A DNA stretch of 15,192 nucleotides from NCBI GenBank assembly GCA_964395545.1, contig CAYNAW010000036.1, forward strand, positions 1 through 15,192, given 5' to 3'. The stretch is from CAYGVX01 sp964395545 (GTDB lineage Archaea; Thermoproteota; Bathyarchaeia; Bathyarchaeales; SOJC01). Under the pieces are notes generated by a model. That model was not told the DNA's origin, searched no databases, and saw only the letters and a list, made by a program, of their open reading frames with translations. Shown one piece after another: positions 7,026 through 14,483 of this stretch. How positions within the stretch are numbered: the first letter of the stretch is position 1; each line of letters starts with the position of its first letter. The translations under genes were made by a program, and so were the position numbers.

Positions 7026-7034
7026 ATATTTAAG
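7026..7034 (-). promoter_or_regulatory. TATA box of thioredoxin-like gene (leaderless)
   Basis: On the minus strand this reads CTTAAATAT, a close match to the archaeal TATA box. Its centre is about 27 bases ahead of the ATG at 7003, so transcription would begin at or within a few bases of the start codon. Confidence 0.65.
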
Positions 7035-7091
7035 CAAACCGCTCCTATCATAAGAAGCGGGCTGCGTCGGGGAGTTCCAATTCTGTTTGAA

Positions 7092-7235
7092 CTATTCCTT
7101 CGACTTCGCTTCAACTTCTCTCATCGGGACGCCGCAGCATACAAGTTCACAAGTCGGGCATCCACACGGGTCATCAATTACGACTGCCAGACCGCATTAG
7201 GCACACTTGTATTTTGCGCCTTTCTTTTTGGCCAA
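7092..7235 (-). pseudogene. Desulforedoxin-like iron/zinc mini-protein interrupted by TAA
   Basis: A 47-codon frame from TTG 7235, preceded by GGGAG. It reads MAKKKGAKYKCA, a TAA codon at 7197-7199, CGLAVVIDDPCGCPTCELV, then CCGVPMREVEAKSKE and TAG. The pattern YKCxxCG followed by VCCGxPM is that of desulforedoxin and the N-terminal domain of desulfoferrodoxin, where four cysteines bind iron. Three further cysteines (24, 26, 29) lie between. The interrupting codon replaces the second x of the first CxxC; a single change from GAA would make it Glu. The frame begins 36 bases after the SOD stop and in the same frame. Probably a recently inactivated gene or a sequencing error; TAA has no known recoding in archaea. 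Confidence 0.7.
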
Positions 7236-7271
7236 TGCTTCGCTCCCTTCTAGCGATTCCTCGGAGGTTTT

Positions 7272-7877
7272 CTAAATCTTTAGCCTTCTGTCCACTTCGT
7301 CCCAGTTGACTAAGTTCCAGAAGGCGTCGACGAACTTTGCTCTCAGGTTCTTGTAGTCAAGGTAGTACGCGTGTTCCCATACGTCGAGCACCATCAGGAT
7401 TCTGAACATCGGATACACGTTGTTGTTGTGCTTCTCAATCTGCATTATCATCGGCCTGTCGGTTTGTTTGCACCAACTCAGCGCAGCCCACCCTGAACCC
7501 TCTACACTAACAGCCGCCTCGGAGAACTCTTTCTTGAACCTCTCAAGACTCCTGAATTCCTTCTCGAGGGCGTCTGCCAAAGGGCCTCCGGGCTTTCCGC
7601 CACCCTCCCCTGCTGGTGCCATGTTTGGCCAGAATAGCGAGTGGAGTAGGTGTCCTCCGATGTGGAACGAAAGGGTCTTCAACGTGGATTTAATGTCCAA
7701 TTCGGCGTTTTCTCTTCTCGCTTTCTCGAGTTTCTCGAGTATCGAGTTTGCACCTGTAACGTAGGCTTGATGATGGTTCTGGTGGTGTATCTTCAGCTGC
7801 TCTTCTGAAATATGCGGTGACAGAGCATCATACTTGTAGGGCAGTTCGGGCAACCTGTAAAGACTGCTTTTCTCCAT
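7272..7877 (-). CDS. sod: Superoxide dismutase, Fe/Mn family
   Basis: 201 residues from ATG 7877. Converts superoxide to oxygen and hydrogen peroxide in the cytoplasm. The opening RLPELPYKYDALSPHIS is the family start. Metal ligands are His31 (IHHQNHH), His79 (LLHSLFW), Asp165 and His169 (LDVWEHAYY). The segment MQIEKHNNNV places a histidine (His150) in the active-site region where bacterial enzymes carry glutamine; I recall the same in archaeal Fe or cambialistic enzymes, so metal preference is uncertain. I chose ATG 7877 because AGGAG precedes it by nine bases; TTG 7886 sits directly on that site. A TATA box at 7918-7925 fits a short leader. It heads the minus-strand redox block. Confidence 0.95.
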   Translation of the reverse strand: MEKSSLYRLPELPYKYDALSPHISEEQLKIHHQNHHQAYVTGANSILEKLEKARRENAELDIKSTLKTLSFHIGGHLLHSLFWPNMAPAGEGGGKPGGPLADALEKEFRSLERFKKEFSEAAVSVEGSGWAALSWCKQTDRPMIMQIEKHNNNVYPMFRILMVLDVWEHAYYLDYKNLRAKFVDAFWNLVNWDEVDRRLKI

Positions 7878-7917
7878 GTCTTTCAACTCCTAACCATTCA
7901 GTACTAAAGGCACTTTC

Positions 7918-7925
7918 TATTTTAA
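7918..7925 (-). promoter_or_regulatory. TATA box of superoxide dismutase gene
   Basis: Reads TTAAAATA on the minus strand. Transcription would start near 7895, giving a leader of about 18 bases that just contains the AGGAG ribosome-binding site. Confidence 0.6.
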
Positions 7926-8112
7926 CGTTTTTGGAAACTACCTTGCACTTAGTTTCTTTGGGGCTTGAGATCTAACTGGTTCATTCGGGCTTTTGCGACC
8001 CTGTCTGTTAATCATCACGTGTCAGCGTGTCTTTCGGAGTCCTTGAAAAGCACCATGTCGTCCAAGGTTGCAAAAGAACACTTCGGTTTGTTCTATTCTA
8101 GGTCTAAACAAG

Positions 8113-8121
8113 AAATATAAA
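8113..8121 (+). promoter_or_regulatory. TATA box of the four-helix membrane protein gene
   Basis: Reads AAATATAAA. Transcription would start near 8143, about 20 bases before the GTG start and ahead of the AGGTG ribosome-binding site. Confidence 0.55.
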
Positions 8122-8163
8122 GTGAACAGGACAAATGATAGCTACGTCTGAAGGTGTCATGGA

Positions 8164-8586
8164 GTGCTCGTCCGGGATAAGGAGAAGACCGCGGACGTTC
8201 AGGTACAGGGAGTTGTGGCGATCGTATCGGGAGTCATAATGTTCTCCGCACTGTTACTACCTTGGTTGTCCGCACAGTATGGCGCCCTCTTGGGGCTGAC
8301 TCAAGCGGAAAGTCAAGCCGCAGTTGCAGTCCCTATGACAATGATATTCCTGGCAGTCATGACCGTTTTTGGCGGTGCAATACACATCCTAGGCTACAGG
8401 GTGGGAATGCAAATCGCGACGTTAACGTCTGCGATAGCCTTTTTCATATCTGTCATGGTGATAATCGTCACCTTGGCGAACGCTGATACTCACGGGGGAA
8501 GGACAATTAGCCTCCTAATTGGACCTTGGATAGGGGCTGCTGGGGCTGTCTTCGGCACCGTCAGCTCGAAACTTGAGCGAAGGTAA
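8164..8586 (+). CDS. Membrane protein with four predicted helices, unknown function
   Basis: 140 residues. A short charged N-terminus (RDKEKTADVQ) is followed by four hydrophobic stretches at about 15-34, 54-76, 82-104 and 115-133, and a basic C-terminus (KLERR). Both ends probably face the cytoplasm. No catalytic motif is visible and I do not recognise a family. The GTG start follows AGGTG by seven bases. An ATG at 8159 is out of frame and overlaps the spacer. The gene has its own TATA box and stands alone between the divergent SOD gene and a separately promoted 39-aa gene. Confidence 0.75.
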   Translation: MLVRDKEKTADVQVQGVVAIVSGVIMFSALLLPWLSAQYGALLGLTQAESQAAVAVPMTMIFLAVMTVFGGAIHILGYRVGMQIATLTSAIAFFISVMVIIVTLANADTHGGRTISLLIGPWIGAAGAVFGTVSSKLERR

Positions 8587-8628
8587 CGAATCGAACGCAT
8601 GTCTATTTTGCCTGTTGAGTATGTAAGA

Positions 8629-8636
8629 TTTTAAAG
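8629..8636 (+). promoter_or_regulatory. TATA box of the 39-aa basic protein gene
   Basis: Reads TTTTAAAG. The expected transcription start near 8659 gives a short leader containing GGGGA ahead of ATG 8670. Confidence 0.5.
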
Positions 8637-8669
8637 CATCTTTAGGCTATTTACTCATCGGGGAAGTCT

Positions 8670-8789
8670 ATGAGTGGCGCAATGCTAGGTGAAGCACGCG
8701 AGAAAAAACCGAAACCTTTGACGAAAAAGGAGAGAAAAGAGAAAAGAAGAAAGAAGAAGCTTGCAAGACTACAGAGACAGAGGGAGTAG
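8670..8789 (+). CDS. 39-aa Lys/Arg-rich small protein
   Basis: A very short gene: ATG 8670, ten mixed residues (MSGAMLGEAR), then EKKPKPLTKKERKEKRRKKK and LARLQRQRE. About half the residues are Lys or Arg, and the strong helix tendency suggests an RNA- or DNA-binding or ribosome-associated peptide, or an unstructured tail-like protein. Support comes from its own TATA box, a purine-rich ribosome-binding site, and a stop six bases before the converging synthetase stop. A/G-rich sequence alone can produce such a frame, so conservation is needed to be sure. I know no named family. Confidence 0.55.
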   Translation: MSGAMLGEAREKKPKPLTKKERKEKRRKKKLARLQRQRE

Positions 8790-8795
8790 CTGGAC

Positions 8796-11471
8796 CTAGG
8801 CATGGTCTCTTAGGTCGAGTGTTGCCTTCGAGATCTCATCATCAACTGCTTCCACTTTAAAGCCCTTCTTATTGCACAAGTGAAACATTATCGCATTGCT
8901 TGACATAATGTCCCCGCAGATGGCATCAAGACCAACATCCTTGCCTATCTCGATTACAGCGTCCATCATTCTAGAACCTAATCCACGCCCCTGCCATTTG
9001 TCTCCAACGACTACTGCGAATTCTCCACATTTCAGGTCAGGCTGCAAAATAAGTCGAGAAACAGCAATTATCTTCCTCTTCTGTTCCTCCTGAACTTCAG
9101 CAATCATGGCGACTTCTCTGTTGTAGTCTATGCTGCAGTATCTCGTTAACATATCGTGGGAGATTTCCTTAATTACTTGGAAGAACCGGAAGCGCATCGT
9201 TTCCTCAGAGAAAGATTGGAACAGTTCAGAGATGAGGATTTCATCTTCAGGCTTTATCGGACGCAGCAAAACAGGTGTTCCATCATTCAACTTCCATTTG
9301 GTAGCGTACTTTGAAGGATAGGGGGTGATGACGAGGTGTTCCTGAGGATGAACGTCGCCGAGGATTCTTTCAGAGTCTATCGCTATGCGGGTGTCCACTG
9401 CAACAGCACTGTTTTCGTGTACTATTAGGGGATTTATGTCCATTTCTTTGATTTCCGGGAAGTCTGTCACTAGCTGTGAAAATCTGACCAGGATTTCCTC
9501 CAACAGTCTCAGGTCAACGCTGTTCTCTGACCCCATGTGTCTGTAAATGACCGTTCTCTCCATCAGTCTCCTCGCGAGGATTCGGTTAAGGGGTGGAAAC
9601 CCTGTGCTTACGTCTTTAAGGAGTTCAGCAGCTACTCCACCCATCCCGAAAAGGATTGTGGCGCCGAAATGCGGGTCTCTCTTCGAACCGATTAGGAGTT
9701 CATGTCCTCTCTTCTTGATCATTGGTTGAATGATAACGCCTTCGAACAATGCTCCGGGCCCGTGTTTTTTTGTTCTCGCCGCCAGCTCGTTGAAACAGTC
9801 CTCCGCCTCTGCGTCCGAACGCACGTCAAGAATGACTCCTTCAACTCGTGACTTGTGAATTATTTGAGGCGAGAAGGTCTTCATCACGACGGGGTATCCA
9901 ATCTTCGAAGCTTCCGCAGCCGCCTCTTCGGGGGTCTTCGCAATCACAGATTTTATCGTCGGAATCTTGTACGCTAAGAGAAATTGACCTGACTCGGGGT
10001 CCGTCAGGACTGTGCGTCCTTCGCTAAACGCCTTCCTAAGCACCTCTCTGAGGAAGACAGGTATTGAAACTTCCACCGGAAGCTCTTCGGGGGTCTCATA
10101 GAGCAACTCAAGGTTTTGGGTGTAGCTCCACATGGACATGAACGTAGAGACCGCTTGCTCAGGGGCGGTGAAAGCAGGGATACCGTTCTTGCGGAGGATG
10201 TTTCTGGCTTTCCAGCAGTCGTCTTCGCCCATTAGAGACGTCAGGACGGGTTTTGTGGTTGTGCGGGCCAGCCCCACTATAGCTTTTGCAGTCTCCACTG
10301 GGCCAGATGCGCCTTGGGGAGTGTAGATAAGCAGGAAGCCATCACTGTTCGGGTCTTTAAGGCATATCTCCATAACCTTCTTGAACCTGTCTGTGGTTGC
10401 TTCTTCCAACACGTCCACAGGGTTTAGTTTGCTGCAGTAAGAAGGCAATATCTCATTCAATTTCCTGACGGTGTCGTTTGACAATGCTGAGAGTTTTCCA
10501 CCTTTGGCTATCAAGGCGTCTGTGGCCATTATCCCTGGTCCCCCCGCGTTGGTGATTATCGTAAGGTTCGGACCTCTAGGGTTCGGCTGCATGGCCAATG
10601 ATTCGACGCAGTTGAAGAGGTCACTGATAGCTTCCACTCGAACAATCCCTGCCCGTCTGAAAGCTGCATCATAGACTGCATCTTCTCCGCACAGAGCACC
10701 GGTATGACAGATGGCGGCTTCGGCGCTTTCACGGAATTTTCCCGCCTTCACGACCACTATGGGTTTGGCTCTGGCGAAGCCTCTGGCCGCGCTCATGAAT
10801 TTTCGGGCGTTTTCGATGGATTCAACGTACAACACTATGCTTTTCGTTTGGGAGTCCGTGCCAAAGTAGTCAATCAAGTCTCCGAAGTCAACATCCAACA
10901 TCGAGCCCACTGAAACAACTGCACTCAATCCGACATGTGCGTCAGAAGCCCAGTCTAAGACTGAGGCGCACAGCGCTGCACTTTGTGCAAAAAAAGCTAT
11001 CCTTCCAGGACCTGCCGACTTGTTAGCAAATGTGGCGTTGAGTTTAATGCTTGGACGGATCACTCCCAGACTGCTAGGGCCGACGATGCGCATGTTGTAG
11101 CGGTCCCTTATCTTGATAATCTGCCCTTCCAGTTTCCTTCCTTCTTCACCGGTTTCTCTAAAGCCTGCTGAGATAATGATGATAGCAGGCACTCCAGCTT
11201 TTCCGCACTCCTCCATTATTTGTGGAACGGTGTGGGCCGGAGTCGCTATGATCGCTAGGTCCGTTTGCCGTGGAATCCTCTCGATTGACGGGTAGGCAGT
11301 TATGCCCTGCACTACCGGTCTGAAGGGGTTAACGGGGTAGACTGTCCCTTTGTAGCCGACTCCGACTAAGTTTTGGAGCAATCGAGCGCCTACGGAGCCC
11401 TGTTTTTCGCTGGCTCCAATAACAGCTACTCTTTTCGGGTTGAAGAGTTTGTCGAGGTTTTCGACACCCAA
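8796..11471 (-). CDS. ADP-forming acyl-CoA synthetase fused to GNAT acetyltransferase
   Basis: 891 residues in three parts. Residues 1-460 form the alpha part of ADP-forming acetate/acyl-CoA ligase: a CoA-binding Rossmann domain starting LFNPKRVAVIGAS, then a ligase domain with the phospho-histidine motif CHTGALCGED (His256). Residues about 475-705 form the ATP-grasp beta part (GYPVVMKTFSPQIIHKS, LFGMGGVAAELL, EMDINPLIV). Residues about 720-891 are a GNAT domain (LLRPIKPEDE, acetyl-CoA loop QGRGLG at 827-832). The order matches bacterial protein lysine acetyltransferase Pat/YfiQ. As I recall, those lack the histidine; here it is kept, so acyl-CoA synthesis or ATP formation may still occur. 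The start is TTG 11471, 12 bases after AGGAGG, with a TATA box upstream. Confidence 0.92.
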   Translation of the reverse strand: MGVENLDKLFNPKRVAVIGASEKQGSVGARLLQNLVGVGYKGTVYPVNPFRPVVQGITAYPSIERIPRQTDLAIIATPAHTVPQIMEECGKAGVPAIIIISAGFRETGEEGRKLEGQIIKIRDRYNMRIVGPSSLGVIRPSIKLNATFANKSAGPGRIAFFAQSAALCASVLDWASDAHVGLSAVVSVGSMLDVDFGDLIDYFGTDSQTKSIVLYVESIENARKFMSAARGFARAKPIVVVKAGKFRESAEAAICHTGALCGEDAVYDAAFRRAGIVRVEAISDLFNCVESLAMQPNPRGPNLTIITNAGGPGIMATDALIAKGGKLSALSNDTVRKLNEILPSYCSKLNPVDVLEEATTDRFKKVMEICLKDPNSDGFLLIYTPQGASGPVETAKAIVGLARTTTKPVLTSLMGEDDCWKARNILRKNGIPAFTAPEQAVSTFMSMWSYTQNLELLYETPEELPVEVSIPVFLREVLRKAFSEGRTVLTDPESGQFLLAYKIPTIKSVIAKTPEEAAAEASKIGYPVVMKTFSPQIIHKSRVEGVILDVRSDAEAEDCFNELAARTKKHGPGALFEGVIIQPMIKKRGHELLIGSKRDPHFGATILFGMGGVAAELLKDVSTGFPPLNRILARRLMERTVIYRHMGSENSVDLRLLEEILVRFSQLVTDFPEIKEMDINPLIVHENSAVAVDTRIAIDSERILGDVHPQEHLVITPYPSKYATKWKLNDGTPVLLRPIKPEDEILISELFQSFSEETMRFRFFQVIKEISHDMLTRYCSIDYNREVAMIAEVQEEQKRKIIAVSRLILQPDLKCGEFAVVVGDKWQGRGLGSRMMDAVIEIGKDVGLDAICGDIMSSNAIMFHLCNKKGFKVEAVDDEISKATLDLRDHA

Positions 11472-11510
11472 TCCTCGAGGCGGCCTCCTATACAGACCTT
11501 TCTTCTCATT

Positions 11511-11520
11511 GTATATATAC
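11511..11520 (-). promoter_or_regulatory. TATA box of the synthetase-GNAT gene
   Basis: Reads GTATATATAC, a strong and palindromic TATA element. Transcription toward lower coordinates would start near 11490, directly ahead of AGGAGG (11484-11489). The palindrome could also work on the plus strand, but no gene follows there. Confidence 0.6.
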
Positions 11521-11604
11521 CATTATTGTTACAAGGACCGAGAACAGCAAACGTGCTACATGCTGTTTCCAGAGGATTAATTGGTTACGCTGTGCCCGGT
11601 GCTT

Positions 11605-12432
11605 CTACTCGGGAGAAAGCATCAGCTTGTTCTTTATCTTCAATCTGCCATCCTTCGCGTGGGGCGTCCTCAGCAAAGTGTCGCCGCATTTCTCGATTTC
11701 CCTAGCCTGTTCGGCAAGAAGAGCGCTTGCTTGAACCATCTCGTGGGCACAAGCCACCAGCGGTATGTATTTCTCTTTGTCCTTCTCGACGAAGCATGCT
11801 TGAACGTTGATTTCGGCAGCCTTTTTCAACATTTCATAAGCGGCCATCGCTTTCGTCTTCGCGTAGGGATTCTTGAACGTAGGAGAGTCTCGGATACTAT
11901 CAGTATCCATGATTAGTTGTGGAGGGGTTAGTGGGGCTCCAGCCCTGAGGGCATCTATCATTTTGTCGATTTCTTGGGTCAACAGTCTAAAGATACCTGT
12001 GATCGCTAGGACTTTTATGACGTTGGAGTTGAAAATCGCCATCTCTGTGAGGTCGAGCAGTTCTTTTCGTGCACCAATGAGTGGGTCGCCCATGATGATT
12101 ATGTAGCCTAAGCCTTGCTGCTCTATCTCGGTTCTTACACGCTTTCCAGGGGCGTCTGTGAAGACGACTGTGGGGACTTTCTTCTTAGACAGAACTTCTC
12201 TTGCCTTTGCAGGTCCCGGTGCAGAGGTGTTGGGCGAAGCGAAGAGGACGATGGCTGGGCTGAAATCGAAGATTTTTCCGATCGCGTCTTCGACGACCTC
12301 GACGTCCATCTTGGAACCGGTTGTCACAGTCCTGACGGTTACGTCCTTTCTGTCTGCCAACTCGTCTAAGAGCAGTTCGAGTAGCGGTGCGGTTCCGATG
12401 TTGCCGCACTTGAAGACTCCAACTCTTATCAA
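11605..12432 (-). CDS. mtd: F420-dependent methylenetetrahydromethanopterin dehydrogenase
   Basis: 275 residues, full length for Mtd (EC 1.5.98.1), which interconverts methenyl- and methylene-tetrahydromethanopterin with coenzyme F420 in the cytoplasm. Recognised from the start IRVGVFKCGNIGTAPLLELL, then LFASPNTSAPGPAKAREVL, TDAPGKRVR, EQQGLGYIIIMGDPLIGARKE, LTEMAIFNSNVIKVLAITG, and KNPYAKTKAMAAYEML near the C-terminus. The start is TTG 12432: an in-frame TGA lies three codons upstream and the family begins here. A TATA box lies about 40 bases upstream. The gene is divergent from the thermosome gene, with 169 bases between. It implies F420 and a methanopterin-type C1 carrier, as in methanogens, Archaeoglobus and Bathyarchaeia. 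Confidence 0.95.
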   Translation of the reverse strand: MIRVGVFKCGNIGTAPLLELLLDELADRKDVTVRTVTTGSKMDVEVVEDAIGKIFDFSPAIVLFASPNTSAPGPAKAREVLSKKKVPTVVFTDAPGKRVRTEIEQQGLGYIIIMGDPLIGARKELLDLTEMAIFNSNVIKVLAITGIFRLLTQEIDKMIDALRAGAPLTPPQLIMDTDSIRDSPTFKNPYAKTKAMAAYEMLKKAAEINVQACFVEKDKEKYIPLVACAHEMVQASALLAEQAREIEKCGDTLLRTPHAKDGRLKIKNKLMLSPE

Positions 12433-12466
12433 GAGCTGTCACTTCAGAGTCATAGTCTTCCTATGC

Positions 12467-12475
12467 GTATATATT
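12467..12475 (-). promoter_or_regulatory. TATA box of mtd
   Basis: Reads AATATATAC on the minus strand. Its centre is about 39 bases before TTG 12432, giving a leader of roughly 14 bases. Confidence 0.6.
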
Positions 12476-12545
12476 GCTTTAAGCTGGCAAGTGGCCGTCA
12501 ATAATAGACGCCCGATGAGCTTTACAGATTGATCGCTGAGCAAAG

Positions 12546-12554
12546 TTTATATTT
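12546..12554 (+). promoter_or_regulatory. TATA box of the thermosome gene
   Basis: Reads TTTATATTT. Transcription would start near 12575, leaving a leader of about 27 bases that contains GAGGT. Confidence 0.6.
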
Positions 12555-12601
12555 TTGTTGACTTGTGCATAGTCTAGAATTTACTGCAAGAGGTAATGGA
12601 A

Positions 12602-14251
12602 ATGGCCTATTTGACTACTCAAGGCGGACAACCGGTTTTGATACTCAAAGAGGGAACAGGTCGGAGACGTGGACGAGAAGCACAACGGAACAACATTATG
12701 GCAGCCCGTGTGATAGGCGAAGTGTTACGTACAACGCTTGGACCTCGCGGGATGGATAAGATGCTTATCGACTCGCTGGGTGACATAACGATAACAAACG
12801 ACGGTGCAGCTATCCTCGATGAAGTTGAGGTTGAGCATCCGGCAGCTAAGATGATTGTGGAGGTAGCGAAGACTCAGGATGACATGGTAGGCGATGGAAC
12901 AACGACTGCTGTTGTCCTTGCGAGCGAACTTCTCAAACGAGCAGAAGAACTCTTGGACCAGAATGTCCATCCGCTGATTGTGGTAAGCGGTTATCGCAAA
13001 GCAGCACAGAAGGCGGTGGAGCTTCTGGACAAGATAGGTATAACGGTGGACATAGAGGATCGTGCGATGCTTCGCAGAGTTGCGTTGACCAGCATGGGAA
13101 GCAAGGCTGTGGGTGCGGTGAAAGAACCGTTGGCAGATATCGCCATCGACGCGGTGAAGCAAATATCCGAAAAGCGCGGAAACAAGTGGGTGGCGGACAT
13201 CGACAACATTCAGATCGTCAAGAAAGAGGGAAAAAGCCTATTCGATAGCCAACTTGTCAAAGGCGTCATAATCGACAAGGAGGTCGTCCATGTTGGGATG
13301 CCGAAAACGCGGACAAACGCGAAGATTGCCCTCTTGGACTGTCCTCTAGAAGTCGAGAAAACAGAGTTCAGCGCAGAAATCCGCATAAAAGACCCAACTC
13401 AGATGCAGGCTTTTCTCGATCAGGAAACCCACATGCTTGAGGGAATGGTGAATAAGATTGCGGCATCAGGTGCCAACGTGCTGTTCTGCCAGAAGGGGAT
13501 AGACGATTTAGCGCAGCATTTCTTGGCCAAGAAAGGTGTACTCGCGGCTAGACGAGTGAAGCAATCTGACATGGAAAAACTCGCGAGAGCGACCGGCGGA
13601 AAAATCGTAACAAACTTGGAAGACCTCAGTTCAAAGGACTTGGGCGCAGCGGGCTTGGTTGAAGAGCGCAAAGTTGGCGATGACAAGATGGTGTTCGTCG
13701 AGAAATGCAAGACTCCTCACTCTGTGGCTATCCTAATACGGGCCGGCTTAGAGCGCATGGTGGACGAGGCGGAACGTGCGATTAACGACGCTCTCTCAGT
13801 GGTTTCAGACGTCATCGAGAATAACAAAGTGGTCCCAGGAGGCGGCGCAATCGAGGCGGAGATGGCAAAAGAGATACGCACTTATGCCACGAAAGTCGGT
13901 GGAAGAGAACAACTCGCTATGGAAGCCTTTGCAGAGTCCATGGAAATCGTGCCTAAGACTCTGGCAGAAAACGCTGGCTTGGACCCTATCGACATTCTCG
14001 TCAGCTTGAGGACCGCTCATGAGAAGGAGAAAGGGCACCTTATGGGCGTGAATGTCTTCACGGGCAAAATCGTAGACATGGAGCGGAGCGGAGTGATAGA
14101 ACCTGTTTCGGTGAAAGAACAAGCGATAAAGTCAGCCACAGAAGCATCATCGATGATACTTCGCATCGACGACGTGATCGCAGCCACGAAGCCGAAGGAA
14201 GGCAAAGGACCGGGCGGGATGCCTGAAGGCGGCGGAGAAGAAGAGTACTAA
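12602..14251 (+). CDS. ths: Thermosome subunit (group II chaperonin)
   Basis: 549 residues from ATG 12602, the usual length. Forms a double-ring ATP-driven protein-folding chamber in the cytosol. Diagnostic segments are the opening GGQPVLILKEGTGRRRGREAQ, TTLGPRGMDKML, TNDGAAILDE, the ATPase motif MVGDGTTTAVV (about 95-105), VVPGGGAIEAEMAKEI, and a Gly/Glu-rich C-terminus (GPGGMPEGGGEEEY). I prefer ATG 12602 (MAYLTTQ) because GAGGT lies seven bases ahead of it; ATG 12596 is only one base from that site. A TATA box lies at 12546 and a T8 tract follows the stop. I cannot tell alpha from beta subunit. Confidence 0.97.
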   Translation: MAYLTTQGGQPVLILKEGTGRRRGREAQRNNIMAARVIGEVLRTTLGPRGMDKMLIDSLGDITITNDGAAILDEVEVEHPAAKMIVEVAKTQDDMVGDGTTTAVVLASELLKRAEELLDQNVHPLIVVSGYRKAAQKAVELLDKIGITVDIEDRAMLRRVALTSMGSKAVGAVKEPLADIAIDAVKQISEKRGNKWVADIDNIQIVKKEGKSLFDSQLVKGVIIDKEVVHVGMPKTRTNAKIALLDCPLEVEKTEFSAEIRIKDPTQMQAFLDQETHMLEGMVNKIAASGANVLFCQKGIDDLAQHFLAKKGVLAARRVKQSDMEKLARATGGKIVTNLEDLSSKDLGAAGLVEERKVGDDKMVFVEKCKTPHSVAILIRAGLERMVDEAERAINDALSVVSDVIENNKVVPGGGAIEAEMAKEIRTYATKVGGREQLAMEAFAESMEIVPKTLAENAGLDPIDILVSLRTAHEKEKGHLMGVNVFTGKIVDMERSGVIEPVSVKEQAIKSATEASSMILRIDDVIAATKPKEGKGPGGMPEGGGEEEY

Positions 14252-14439
14252 CCATTCTCCTTTTTTTTGCGTCCATTTATATTCTTCGACTTGCAGTGGT
14301 TTTGAATCAGCCACTCCAACTCTAATCTCTTTCTCATAAGTGCACGATTATGTAGACAAGCCGGATCACAAGCGTGCGCAACCTCCCGTCGAGTGGCGAT
14401 GTTAGCGACTTTCCTTTTTGGCTCGATTTGGGTAGCCAT
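14248..14439 (-). CDS. Possible small Cys/His-containing protein (63 aa)
   Basis: A 63-codon frame starting at ATG 14439. It opens MATQIEPKRKVANIATRREV, has C24-D-P-A-C28-L-H30 and a later H-C pair, passes through a helical RKRLELEWLIQ segment, and ends in a basic tail. Codons favour purines in first position, as in real genes. Its TAG shares two bases with the thermosome TAA (sequence CTAA). Against it: the A8 run in its 3' part is the thermosome's T8 terminator tract on the other strand, and no clear TATA box or ribosome-binding site precedes it. Unknown family; reported as possible. Confidence 0.4.
   Translation of the reverse strand: MATQIEPKRKVANIATRREVAHACDPACLHNRALMRKRLELEWLIQNHCKSKNINGRKKKENG
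14261..14268 (+). terminator. T8 terminator after the thermosome gene
   Basis: Eight consecutive T begin nine bases after the thermosome stop codon. Archaeal RNA polymerase terminates at such runs without needing a hairpin, and none is evident here. Confidence 0.6.
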
Positions 14440-14483
14440 AAGCGGAGATGGATAGGTTAATCTTCCCCCGGGCTCTGTAACTG

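Noticed and set aside
8015..8090. Minus-strand stretch upstream of SOD reading NKPKCSFATLDDMVLFKDSE and then stop
   Set aside because: Coding-like but only about 25 codons, with no good start or ribosome-binding site; may be chance or a remnant.
8108..8124. The same TATA-like element read on the minus strand
   Set aside because: Nearly palindromic, but no supported gene begins downstream on that strand before SOD, which has its own TATA box.
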